DNA of 64,000 nt from Cunninghamia lanceolata (taxonomy: Eukaryota > Streptophyta > Pinopsida > Cupressales > Cupressaceae): the NCBI GenBank assembly GCA_027924645.1, contig BSBN01000233.1, positions 12,542,501 to 12,606,500 of the forward strand. The letters run 5' to 3'. Each line of letters begins with the position of its first letter. Within the stretch, counting starts at the first letter, position 1. A program made the position numbers and the translations under genes. Shown here one piece after another: positions 46,085-57,936 of the stretch. Below the pieces are notes generated by a model. It was not told the DNA's origin, did not search any database, and saw only the letters and a list, made by a program, of their open reading frames with translations.

Positions 46085-47715
46085 TGTTGATGCGTTTTCT
46101 GTGACAGTAGCAACATTAGAATAAAACACTGAGTATTCTATCCTCTCTTGAACAAAGCCTCTCAAACACTAAACTTCATGATCGAGTGAGACTGCTCCAA
46201 GGTTCCTTGAATGTCAGGTCTTGACGTGCACAGGGATAGACTCAGTGGAATGATGTGATCTTGCTGGTAATCACAAAGCGACTTACGTGAACTTACTCCT
46301 TCTTCATAGACATGGAATTATGTGATCTTGCTAGTAATGATGTGATGCTTGAAATAGTCCTTGATCATCCTTGAGCTTCGTATCCATGGAAGCTTATCCT
46401 TGTCCTCAATCCATGCAAAACAAAGAAAAATCTTGAATAGCAAAGGTGGATAGAATCCTTCAATGCAATGCAATAAGATAAAACATGAATAACCTTGCAT
46501 GATTCAAGAAGAATACACAATTTTGATCAATTTTCACCCACATTCATGAGTCAATAAAGGATTTCCTTCATTCCTCTTGTGAGAAATTCACTCTCTCCTT
46601 AAGAAATTCTCTTTTTCAATGGAAAATTCCGCCTTTTTATGAAGAATTCTGTTTCAATTTGATGAAATCTGGTTCCACTTCAATGGATTCCTGATCCTTT
46701 TCCAATGGATTTCTGACTTTACTCAGTGAATTTCTGATTTGTACTAATGGATCTGCTGCTGTTTTGCAGTTTGCCCAGCCCTAGTTCGCCTTTGGAGAAG
46801 GAAAATGAATAAGGAAATCTGCCTCCTCCTTCAGAAATTGCTGTCCTTATGAAGAATTCTATATTGCAATCTGCTCTTTTCTGCAAAAATCGCCTCCCTT
46901 TGAAAATATGCCTTTGGAATTTGATAAAATCTGCCTTCCTTTGATGAAGTCTGCCCTCAAAAGAAATTTTAAAGTGTTTCAAGCTTGTCCTATTTAGAAT
47001 TTGGCCGACTTGGACTTACATTTATACCCCAAACGGTGCCTTTTGAGTCAGCCGCCAACAAAGAGAGAAATTTGGATTTTTGTCCTTTCCAAGAGCGCGG
47101 ATTGAGGAAGGTCGGGGATTTCGTTGGGTTAAGGATTCCTCATTCTAGAGCGCACTTTCCACCTAGTCGTGTCTTTTTCCATGTGATGGGCGCGGATTTA
47201 GCTAGGTTGTGGATTTTGGCATGTTTGGAATTCTTCCTTGTCCAAGAGCGCACTTTCCACCTCGGCACAAATTTTAGCGTGCTTGGAATTCTTCCTTTGG
47301 ATTGATTTCCTTGAGATGATTTTTCCGTATGGAAGGGCGCATTTAGTGTGGAGTCTTGGATTTCTTCCCTTGGAATGATTTCCATATTTCCCTTTAGACG
47401 ACTTGGAGAAGGATCAACATTTCTCATTTTCCAAACGGTGGTTTAGTGAGTCGGCCACCGCCTCAAGATTTTGTCCCTATCCAAGGAGCGGATTTCTCTA
47501 AGTCGGGGATTTTGACTTGTTGCGGATTTTTCCTTGTTTCAACTTCCTTGTCCATGGCACATTTTACCTCCAGTTGGGGATTTGGATGAGTCTTGGAATT
47601 TCTTAATTCATTGGAAATCTTTTCCTTTCCTTAGGTGCATATTTCATCAGTGCATAGATTTACACAGGTCCTAGAGAGGAATTCCTTATCCTTAGCACGA
47701 ACTTCTCCTTACTTC

Positions 47716-48147
47716 GGAATTCCTTGTCCAAGGGTCGCCTGCACTTCAGTCATGGAATTTTCCTTGTCTGGAATTCCTTGTCCAAGGGTCGCCTACACTT
47801 CAGTCATGGAATTTTCCTTGTCTGGTATTCCTTGTCCAAGGGTCGCCTGTACTTCAGTCATGGAATTTTCCTTGTCTGGAATTCCTTGTCCAAGGGTCGC
47901 CTGCACTTTAGTCATGGAATTTTCCTTGTCTGGAATTCCTTGTCCAAGGGTCACCTGCACTTCAGTCATAGAATTTTCCTTGTCTGGAATTCCTTGTCCA
48001 AGGGTCACCTGCACTTCAGTCATAGAATTTTCCTTGTCTAGAATTCCTTGTCCAAGGGTCACCTGCACTTCAGTCATAGAATTTTCCTTGTCTAGAATTC
48101 CTTGTCCAAGGGTCACCTGCACTTCAATCATGGAATTTTCCTGGGTT
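47716..48147. repeat. Eight 54-bp tandem repeats
   Basis: Units start at 47716 and every 54 bases to 48094; the first seven are nearly identical (GGAATTCCTTGTCCAAGGGT ... TTTTCCTTGTCT) and the eighth decays. Because 54 is a multiple of three, both strands stay open (18-residue unit GIPCPRVACTSVMEFSLS on plus), which produces a spurious 232-codon frame. Confidence 0.92.
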
Positions 48148-48835
48148 GAAATTCCTTGTCTTGGACTTTTCCTGAGGCATACCTCCGCTGTTTCCATGGA
48201 TTTGGACTCAGCTTCCGATGGGTTTTATCCGAGAACTTCTATTCCAGAGTCAGGATTTCATGATTTTGACAAGGATTTTCCAAATTTTGCTAAGGATTTC
48301 CTAGAGTTGTGTTGTGGAATTCTGTGTTTCTGAGCCAGGAATTCAAGATTTTCCAATGGAAAGATGAACTTTGACATGGAATGACAAGCTTTGTCGAATT
48401 CAGGACCTTGGATTGGAATTGTGGAACAAGATTCCGGATAGACCTTGGAACGGGAATCTAGATTGGACCTCTAGACTAGAGCTATGGATTGGAACTGTGG
48501 GCAAAGACTCCTGGATTGGAATTGTGGATAGGGATTCTCGGATTGGAACTATGGACAGAGTGAAGGACTTAGACCTTTCCTTATGAAATGATGAACTTCT
48601 GCCATGGATTGGCCAGATTTGTTTGAGGAAAGATAACTAGGGTTTCATTCGACCCTCAGGAAAAATCACCCCTTTTCACAATTTCAAGCATTCTTCATGT
48701 TCCCTATGAGCCAAGCATGTTGAAACTTCTTCTTAGTCAAATGTTCATGGATTCTGAGTAAGAAACTTGGCGAAAGATGAGCAAAACCAAAACCTAACCT
48801 ACAAACCCTAAGACCTAAAAACGAAAAGAGGGGGT

Positions 48836-48852
48836 CCCCATTTGCAATGGGG
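48836..48852. repeat. Conserved terminal hairpin, second copy
   Basis: Same 17-base hairpin as at 19843-19859, again 23 bases from the CAACA terminus. Confidence 0.65.
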
Positions 48853-49165
48853 CGATGTGTGAAAACGTCACAACACAGCCTAAGTGACATGGTTGGAAGA
48901 AACTGGAAACCCAATTTTGAGTTATGGAGTGTTGCAATAATGGGTGATAAGGGCCTTCATCTTGTAATCTTTGCAAACCAGAATTATAAGTTATCCTCTA
49001 CCTATTTTACCAATGTTGTTTTGTTCAAACAAACTAGAAATCAGCAATAAACTGGTTGTATTGCACTCCCACCATTTAACAATTGAGAGACATTCCCTAG
49101 AAATAGTTGTAGAATAACTTCTACTCCCAGTGTCTTAACATAACTGCTTAAATAATTTCATGTTT

Positions 49166-51157
49166 AACAGCATAGAGGATACAGCTTGAAAGAAATTCAA
49201 AAAAATTTAGGTCCAAGACTAAGGATATCTCCATGGGTTTCCAAATTGCACGGTTTCTCTGTCTTTGTCAACATGACAATAAAAGTCGAGCAAGAATTCC
49301 CTCTCTAACCAACTCTTCTTGGTATTTACATAGATTAGCATTAGAACTTCTCCCTATAACATAATCACCTAAAATAACAAATATGTGTTACATCATGTTT
49401 TTATTTCCATACTGCTTTGTTTATAAGGTTGTCCTCACTTACATAAGCAACTGTTTACAGAGGCAGCTCAATGACCTTATTTCTATATGCTTTGCCACTG
49501 TGGAAAACCTTAGTATCTGTATAACTAAGGTCATGGTCTTCGATGCCTCCAATTATGCTTTTTCCAAGTTTTCATTTTTCTGCAGAGATGGACCTCTAGA
49601 GATCACAATAGTTTCCAATTTGGGACTCCATTTTTCTAGATCATCCTTCAGTCTAAAGCTTCCCTCTCTATCACATCTTTCTTAGTGATATGACCTCACT
49701 TTTTGTCCTAGAGCACCACTATTTTCAGGTGTATTTACAAGATATCATTTTGAGAATGCACCTCTTCAATGCAATCATTAGATCCATAGTTATTCATAGT
49801 TTTGAGGTTAAAGGGTCCCAATTTGTGATCTACTGAGTGAGTTCATATTAAGCAAGTCAAACCCCTCATACCCCAGCTTAAGATTCGTTGCAAATGGAAA
49901 AATTCTTAAATGCCTTGTTCAAGCTGAGTTTGTTGTCAAACACCTCCTTCTTGACTCCTTGAGAGTATCTTCATACTTATTTTCTGTACTTCTAGACTCA
50001 AATCTTTAGACAGGTCAAGAGAGGTACCTGAATTCTGCCCTTTGTTTCCTCTAAGATGATAACCTTCTTGGGTCCCACTAGCCATTGGCATTGTTGGTAT
50101 CTTGACAGCAATTTGTTCCTTCTATCAATTTGTGTCTCTATTGATTGACTTCCTCCATTCAAGCATTCCTTAGATGACCTTCCACACCTTCCCTCAAAAG
50201 AGGGCATCCATACCGCAGTTGGCGAGGATATATAACAACAATACATTCAAAGCATTAGACATCTCCTTCATAGCCACTCATCCCAAGTTGGCTTTTGACG
50301 TCATGCATTTCTAACAAGTCATTTATAAGTTGAAACTGACCACCATATTTTGCAAATGGGAAAGGGAGCCTAAGGAGGATGAGGAGAGGAGAAAGCAGTA
50401 AGATCTATCATCCCTTCCCTCTCCAGAAGGAGATTGAGGAGCACTTTCTTTTAATCTATCCTATCTATTACGAGATTTGAGGGAGATACCAATATTTGTA
50501 CATAGACTCGAGCAGATTATTTGTCCAATTTCTGCTGATGCCCTAATAAGAGGAGTGTTCCTTCTTTTTGGAGGTCATCTTAGGCATACATTCTTCAGCC
50601 CACTTCATCCATTGGAGGCGGTAAGTACCTGTTGGATACAAACAATTCACATATAAATGAGGATATATTAGTAAGACAACGTTCCTTTTTACATATTACT
50701 ACTAGAGTGCCCCAGGTCACTTAGTCCCATTCCAGGTGAAGTAGATCTACTACCATTCTAGGACAGACATTTTTTTCTATCACCAGAGGTTCATTGGCCA
50801 TCCAAGTTACAAGTTACAAGAGGCCCTGGGAGGAGTTCTCAAATTCCTCCAAGGATTATCCAACACTGCCCCATCAGTCCAGGGCATTCCCCTATGAGTA
50901 TTATCAAATCCTACATTGGTCCCTTTGGAATGATTATTGATGATGTCATTGATATTTAAGTCCAGAGACTTGCTACAAACATGTGACATCATGGTAACCC
51001 ATCAGGACTTTCAATGCTTGCACTTATCATGGTTCGAGGCATTGTAGCAAAAATCTTTCTTGGGAATAAATCAACAAACCAAAAGATATAGATTGTTTCA
51101 ATTAATTGGGATTTAATCAAGAAAAAAAGTGTTAAGGTTAGAGCTAGGGTTAGGGTT
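49166..51157. other. Unassigned DNA
   Basis: No gene, LTR or RNA feature recognised. The end (51140-51157) has two telomere-like AGGGTT words that form the target site of the next LTR. Confidence 0.4.
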
Positions 51158-52918
51158 TGTAATGTCCCACCCTAGTTTGGAATAAAAAATTTCTCAAACA
51201 CCCAAAGAGTTTAGTGACTTCTAACATGCAGGTATTTCATCAAACACTTTGTATGTAGTTGTTCTCAATGAGTTCCATGGGATCTCCAATGTGTTTTGGC
51301 AAGGTCAAGCAACAACACTATTCTAGCAACATGGCATTCCAATATTCATAGAAATGATATAGACATTTTGACAAACAGTTAACATGCATACAGAATAATT
51401 CAGTAACAAGGGTCTGACCTCAATATATGGAGACTCCAGCAATATGACATTTCATTACGAAGCAATGTTGAAGTTGTGTGAACACAGATACATTACAGCT
51501 CTGAATACATATGATTTTTTCCCAAAGTTGCTGCTGTTACAACACACAATGCTGCTGTACTATGACAGGTAATGGCTGTAGGTGTATATCCCCTCCTCTT
51601 GATGCATAAACTGCCTGCAACCTTCAACCAAAGTCTGATTTGGAACCCTAACTGCTGCGCCTATATGCAAGAGCCCAAAATCATCCAAAAGGGAGAGCGA
51701 TTGGCTCCCTAACTGTCACGTCCCTCTTCTAGACTCTCACTATGGCTGCATCCAGCTCTAACATTCAACATTTAACCTTCATTGATCTGTGTTTTACCTA
51801 TTATATGTTTCTACTTGCCTCCCATGAATGGCGTTTAAACTTTAAGGGCCTAAAACCCTTCTAAACAGCAGCAGCCACCTTCCACAAGTAAAACATGGCT
51901 ATGTATGAGGGCTGCGATCTGTCTTGGCCTTAGCAACTGCACTAATTTTCAACCCTTGTCTCCAACTGTAGCACCAATTAATAATTCTTAAAGATTTAAC
52001 ATCAAATCAAACTCTTACCATACATTGTTATTTAGAATAAATCTTCAACAAATTTATCTTTCAGCTGTAGCTCAAAAAAAGTATCTTTTCATCTCAACTT
52101 CTCCAACCGGCAACAATCAGCTCTATGTGAAATCTGAAGTAATTCCAACTACATATCTTATTAAGCACACTCTGTGACTCTAGATGAATCACACCGTAAT
52201 AACCTAGGTGGATCTTTCACCACTGCAGCTATTCTTCTCCAAGAGGATTTTCGTCCTCAAGACAGTTGATATGAACCAAGTTCAATCTCCGAGAACCACA
52301 AGGGTTTCAATAGAGGAAAAAGAAATAATTTGCATCCCCATAAGAGCCCCTCAAATGCATTTTTATACTTTTTCCCCCGAACTCTCCAGAAGCTTATATT
52401 CTAAAATTCACTTTTTAATTAAAACTCCACTTTAGCTCCAAAAAAGACCTTTTATTAAAATAATGATAATTTGACACGCAAGGTCCCTGCTTTATGCATC
52501 CATGATTTAAAATATTTCATCCCGGTTCCGACAAGCTCCAACACTAAGGTGCTTTTAAAATATTTTAAATAATATTTAGCAACCTTAGTAAAATAATTAA
52601 AATTACGCCATTAATACACCCATTTTGCAAAAACTGTTGGAACGCATTGAAATCGAAAATTGACTGCAGTGGAGTGATCTCGATAAAGAATAATGATAAA
52701 TGGAGCCAATCGGGCGACTTACTATAAATAGACACCCTCTCCAAGATTCTTGGAGAGCACACCAGAAGCCGAAAATTACCCGAGAAAGTGGCACATGAGT
52801 CCTCCAGACCACCTGAGCTCATTGGAATCATCAAATAACTCCTCTGATAACATTGACACACATCCACAAGGTCAGTGCCAACTGCACTACAAGGGAACCT
52901 GAAAATGGGGACTCTACA
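51158..52918 (+). mobile_element. Solo LTR
   Basis: 1,761 bp, TGTAATGTCCCACC to GGGGACTCTACA, flanked by GGGTT at 51153-51157 and 52919-52923, a perfect 5-bp duplication. No coding frame and no second LTR inside. Confidence 0.82.
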
Positions 52919-53039
52919 GGGTTAGGAAAATTCAGAAAAAGATTGCTATAGAAATCAGAAAAAAGAACAAAAAAACCAAAAACCCTAAATTTTTTAAACC
53001 AAAAAAAATCAAAAATTGTGGAAAATCACAATTCTAATG

Positions 53040-54190
53040 GTGGTCGCCAAAAACATACGATTTAAATGTTGACCCAATTAATGGACCAAACCATAGAAGT
53101 AGAAATCGTTTTTAAATCGCGATTTTTATAAAAATCGTGAATCGGAGTCATTCACGATTTAAACCCTAGTTAAAATCGGAAAATGGTAAAAATCGCAGCC
53201 CACAGTTTTTTGACGATTTTTTAGGTTTAAATCCTTTAAAAATCGCAGAAAAATCGTGATTTTATTGTCCTTGGTCGCAGAGCTTTTTCGCACCCAAAAA
53301 TCCTGTGCGTTTTCACCTTTCTGGAATATGTTTTTCCTCTATTTAGGGCTTCGGCTGTTCTTCCAAGCATCGAATAACTAGCACTTGCACCCATAGCTCC
53401 ATTCAAGGAATACGCGGATAGGAAAACCGACAAGTTTAGAAAATTTTCTTGCATGAATTTTTTTACGGCGTGAGACAATTCCGAGCATTATAATGCTCAC
53501 ATACAAAAGCCTATTTAAAATTTATTTCATGTGTAGTTTTAAATCTTAAATATATTTAATTTCATTATTAATGGAATTTATATATTACATTTATATTAGT
53601 AATACTTATATATTATAATATTAAAATATAATATTTATATTGATATATTTTAATATAGTATTATTAGTATATAATAATAATATAATATGATATATATAGA
53701 TAGTTATATATTATAATATTAAAATATAATATTTATATTATTAATATATTATAATATAAAAATATAATATTATATTAATATATTAATATATAATAATAAT
53801 ATAATATAATATATAAATAGTTATATTATAATATTAAAATATAATATTATTAATATATAATAATAATTATAATATAATATATATAAATAGTTATATATTA
53901 ATATAAATATTATATTATTAATATTTATTATAAATATTATTATTATAAAATCTTTTTGGGAAAAATTATTATAAAATATTATTATTAATAGTTATATATT
54001 ATAATATTAAAATATAATATTTATATTAATATATTCTAATATAATAATATTAATATATTCTAGTCTAATATATATATATATATATCCGATTTTTTCACGA
54101 TTTTTGAAAAAATCTTATACTTTTGATTTTCCGATTTTTTCCCCAAACGATTTTTGCTTCCTTGGAAAAAACCACATTTTTTTCATTCAA
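53040..54190. mobile_element. Probable hAT-like element, AT-rich
   Basis: The outer parts are full of AAATCG/CGATTT words, inverted between the two sides, and 53401-53512 matches the core of the element 35570-37685 at 36795-36907 (GGATAGGAA..CCGACAAGTTTAGAAAATTTT, ATAATGCTCACATA.AAAAGCCTAT). Exact ends and an 8-bp duplication were not found. Confidence 0.45.
53520..54085. repeat. Near-pure A/T repeat block
   Basis: About 560 bases of recurring ATATTATAATATTAAAATATA-like words, strongly self-complementary, ending in a (TA)n run at 54070-54085. Confidence 0.85.
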
Positions 54191-54206
54191 AAGTGGCAAT
54201 TTATAA

Positions 54207-54960
54207 TGAATGAATGAATGAAAGGTTTTAATAATGTCCACAAGGCCAAAGCAGCCTACGATCCGGACCCAAAGCAACATGTGAACCCCGTCCCAAGACA
54301 CAAGGGCACCAACACTTTATAAAGTTTGTAAACTCCTCTTGATGTCAAATCTTCTGTTGTGGATCTTGATCAAGAAGTTCACAGTTTTGGCCAACCATGT
54401 CTCCTCAAACAAGGTGTTTAGATTCTCTACTCTCAAGGTGTCTTTGTCATTAATACGGATGTCGTTGTAGGCCGAGCACTCCATGATGTAGTGCCATTCT
54501 GTCTCCCCCACACCTTTGTTGCAAAATAGGCATGTTTTCATTTCCCATTCCTCCTTGGATATCAACCATCGGTCGGTTTCACACCTAAGATGATACGAGC
54601 TAGTCCTTAATTGGGCTATCAACATTTTTGCTTTCCACTTAACTTCAGCTCCTACGTAAGCTTTTTCATCATGGTCCCATGTGGGGTTATCTTCTTTGAT
54701 ATAGTAGGCTTTCTTCCGACCAATTTGCTTTGTCCACATGGCAATCCTGAATTTTTCTTTTACATACTTTTTTTATTTTCTCATTAGTGTTTGAGCATTC
54801 CTACATAGTAATGTCATAGTAATGCCGCATTTATTCGTCCACTTGTCATTCTATTTCATCCACGTGTTCTTTCTGCTTAGCTCTTCATCAATAACCACCC
54901 CAGGCCAGCAGTGGTCCTCCATATTTTGAGCCTTTTTTGGGTAGCTTAACAACCGGACCA
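54207..54960 (-). pseudogene. LINE polyprotein C-terminus with zinc-binding motif
   Basis: The minus-strand frame 54317-54739 reads LRCETDRWLISKEEWEMKT, then CLFCNKGVGETEWHYIMEC, a C-x2-C-x11-H-x4-C pattern like the zinc-binding end of several LINE reverse transcriptases. The same frame extends upstream to the LTR junction at 54960 (PKKAQNMEDHCWPGVVIDEE) with two stops. Downstream, a tail of CATT repeats (54207-54225 on the minus strand) replaces a poly(A), as in CR1/L2-like LINEs. I infer a non-L1 LINE; the clade is uncertain. Confidence 0.55.
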
Positions 54961-56886
54961 TGTAAGATCCCTGTCTTATTCTGCCCTGAATTTCTGATTT
55001 CTAGTGCTTTGACATTTCGTCAAACACTTTGCATGCAAGCTGTCTTGTTTATTTTTTGCGTGAATTTGTTTTGGAACAGCAGATATATATGCCCAAACTA
55101 AACCAAAATCACATACATTTATGAAAGGAATGATAAAGCATTACATCAAACAATTGGCATACACAGTGTAACTCAAATCTGCCTTTATTTTTGATCTATC
55201 CAATGATTTACAAATGTATCTCAGGCTGTAATACAACTCAGAAATTATCAGACTTTAACCAACAATACAACTTCTTCATACATACCAATTTATATTGCAT
55301 ATCCTTCAGATCTTTAACAGCAGTTTGTGCCAAGAAAGAAGATTCCTTTAATTCCTCAAAGACCACGATATGCACAAAGGAGCAGCTCCAACATGTAGGC
55401 TCAGATTTGAGTGGTCCCACCACTAAGTTGAATGCCACGTGAGACTCCAAAAGAGTGCGATAGACTATATGAAGGCTTTTAGACTTTAAACACAACAAAA
55501 TCCATTCTTTATTAATTGCTTCCCTTCATGAACTTGTACGGCTACTCCAATCTTCAAAAGTTGTGTTGGTAGTGGAGACAAAGTCTGAAAGCAGCTGAAA
55601 GGTGTCAGATCTTGTCTTTTGCATCCTCGAATCCTCTTTTAAAAAGTTGCAAATTAGTCTTAGACTTCCGCAAGTTCTTCTATATTTTCCAATTCTTACG
55701 TGCCCTTTTTGGTCTTACTTTCCTTAATAAATTTGACCAACAATAGACTATTTAAATCTGCTGCCTTGGCAGCTCTGTCAGAATTTGTTTAGCAAAGAGG
55801 CTGCAATAGAATATGAAACTACCTTATTTCCCTTCAAGCTGCGATTCTTTCCTTATAAACAATGCAAATACCCACCATTGAATTACGCTATGATCCAAGT
55901 CTGAAATGATGCGGCAGCTTGTAGGCAGCCTTTGACTCTTGTTATTCTCTTGGAAGGGACCCACACGCTTCCCTTATAGACTTTGTGGCAACATACGAAT
56001 ATCAATCACCCTTTATAAATAATATGCGGCAGTTTAACAAGGCTGAGCTAGGACTCTTGGCAGTCATAAAAAAATATGCAGTCACCCGTAATTGTCCTTT
56101 CCAAGTCCACGACTTCTTTATTTCTCATCACCAATGTGAAGTAAATGGTAGTGGGTGATTTGCTGGGCTCCATATTTTAATCCTCATCGATTTCCTTCAA
56201 GCGAATTCCTCTTTCCCTTGCTACAAACCTTCCAATTTCTCCACGTCTTCATTAACATTCCAGAAATATGTATATATATCGATCCAATCTTGCAAATTTA
56301 TATTTGTTTACAAATCACATAAATTTGCAAATAAGCCTCCTGTAGCAGAAACACAACCTGCATAAAATAATATATCTTTCCACACAATTTCATCAAATCT
56401 GCATACCTGGAAGCCCTCTCAAAACAACATCAAAACACTACAAAATCAAAATGGCACAATCTATTAAGCCCACATGTGAATTCTGAAGTAAATTCACCTC
56501 ATTGATAAAATTGGTTTTTCGTCCAATCCATCATATCCTTTAGGGTTTGCATCCTAGGGTTCGCTGAACCTGAGTTGCAGCTCAAAGGAACTCCAATGTC
56601 AAATATCAAATCCAAGTTATGAGCAAAATGTTTAGCCTCGCCTCCTTTTAAACACTTTTTGGAATCCTTCTAGAAGTTAATTTTGTGGCCGACATAATTC
56701 TTTAATTAGTTTATTTCACTTTGTCTTTTGTAGCCGACATAATTCTTTTATTATTTTATTTCACTTTGTCTCAACAACTTACAATAAAGTAACTTTATTA
56801 ACTTCACCAAATAGACCTCAATAAAATATTATAAAGTTATTTTTCGAAATTTGCTCAGCTCTAGAGGACTAAAATGGGACATTACA
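54961..56886 (-). mobile_element. Solo LTR splitting the zinc-binding LINE
   Basis: 1,926 bp, TGTAAGATCC to GGGACATTACA, flanked by GACCA at 54956-54960 and 56887-56891, a perfect duplication. No coding content. Removing it joins the LINE fragment to sequence that reads LAESCTFL-stop-KHGVMVRLL in the same minus frame. Confidence 0.85.
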
Positions 56887-56891
56887 GACCA

Positions 56892-57779
56892 TCACCCCAT
56901 GCTTCTAGAGGAAAGTACATGATTCAGCTAATAAAATCTCATACAGAACTGAGGTCTTAGTTTTGAGGCTGCTTATTAATTCACAATTTCTGCAACCATG
57001 AAACTTCGAGGTTTTACCAGCTTTCTATCCCTCTTGTTTTATTTACATTTTTTCATTGTTTAGTGGTCTTCATCTGCTCCGTCCTTCATCAAAGAGTCCA
57101 CTCACAGGGCTTGCAGTGCTTGCACTTAGTTCTTATGGTTCAAGGTTTAACAGCTTTTTACTCCTCTTGTTTTATTTACATTTAATTACTGTTTAGTGTC
57201 TTTCATTCTTTCATAATATGATGTCATTTTTACTTGAATGCTTTTCTATTGTGATTGAATTAAAATGTCGAAGAGTTGCACCTACTTTTGGCGATCTGAC
57301 AAATTTATCAGAACTTGGGTTGTAAAGAGTTGCACCTTGCCAAAACTGGGGATGCCTTATAATTATCAGTCCCTATCATAAGCCCATGTGTCAGGTGTAC
57401 TATGTCAACTTCCCCTTACACGTTAAATTTTGATGGGTAAGCAAAATGAAACCCAGGAGAGGAAGGAGCTGTAAGAATTATTATGAATTTTAACAGTGAC
57501 AAAACAATGTGTAGAATCAACCTTGTGAAACCAACCAAAACCAAAATTTTAATCCCTCATCCATCATGTGCACCTGGAAGTGCACAGAGATATTAAATAT
57601 TTATTATGGGAAGCAAAACTAAAAACTTTTAGCATATGATTTGGATGTTAAAGTTCATTCTATCCAGTTGCAGCACATAGCACATCAAATCAGTGCTACT
57701 TCAGATCTTCTTGCAAACCTACAATAATATGCAGGATTTTGAGAATGATCTCTAACTTAAAGAATTTGAACAGATACAA
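56892..57779. other. Mostly unassigned, with one direct duplication
   Basis: The first ~100 bases may continue the LINE reverse transcriptase upstream on the minus strand. A 62-bp block (CCTCTTGTTTTATTTACATTT and neighbours) occurs at about 57013-57074 and 57146-57208. The rest shows nothing I can name. Confidence 0.4.
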
Positions 57780-57936
57780 ATGAATTGATTATGAATTGAG
57801 CTGATTTACAAATGAGCAAAAACGCTCAATATATACAATGTACAAAAGAGCAAGTTTTCTAAAAATAGAAAACTGCCGACATAGATGAGCATTAACTAAA
57901 AATAGTCATGCCGACATAGATGAGTATGAAAAAATA
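57780..57936 (-). repeat. Copia 3' end: polypurine tract and LTR start
   Basis: On the minus strand AAGGGAGGG follows and overlaps the pol stop and is succeeded by AT-rich sequence with a repeated TCATCTATGTCGGCAT (57885-57925), as expected at the start of a 3' LTR. The LTR end was not found. Confidence 0.45.

Larger units (their letters stand above)
46085..48875 (-). mobile_element. Family X unit 2 (2.8 kb, no reading frame)
   Basis: Starts TGTTGATGCG and ends ACGTCACAACA, with CAACC (46080-46084) and CAGCC (48876-48880) flanking, four of five matching. It shares the left-end words (ACTGAGTATTCTATCCTCTCTTG, AAAGCCTCTC, ACTGCTCCAAGGTTCC) with units 1 and 3 and the right-end hairpin with unit 1. 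It has an array but nothing like the long frame of unit 1. No LTR pair inside, so it is also read as a solo LTR. Confidence 0.72.

Noticed and set aside
47716..48147. Regular repeats resembling a CRISPR array
   Set aside because: Direct head-to-tail repeats without unique spacers, in eukaryotic repeat DNA.
47635..48333. 232-codon plus-strand frame and a 134-codon minus-strand frame
   Set aside because: Both are produced by the 54-bp array, whose unit is a multiple of three; there is no protein-like composition outside the repeats.
51140..51157. Telomere-like AGGGTTAGGGTTT
   Set aside because: Only about two units; chance or a tiny interstitial motif, and part of it is the GGGTT target duplication.
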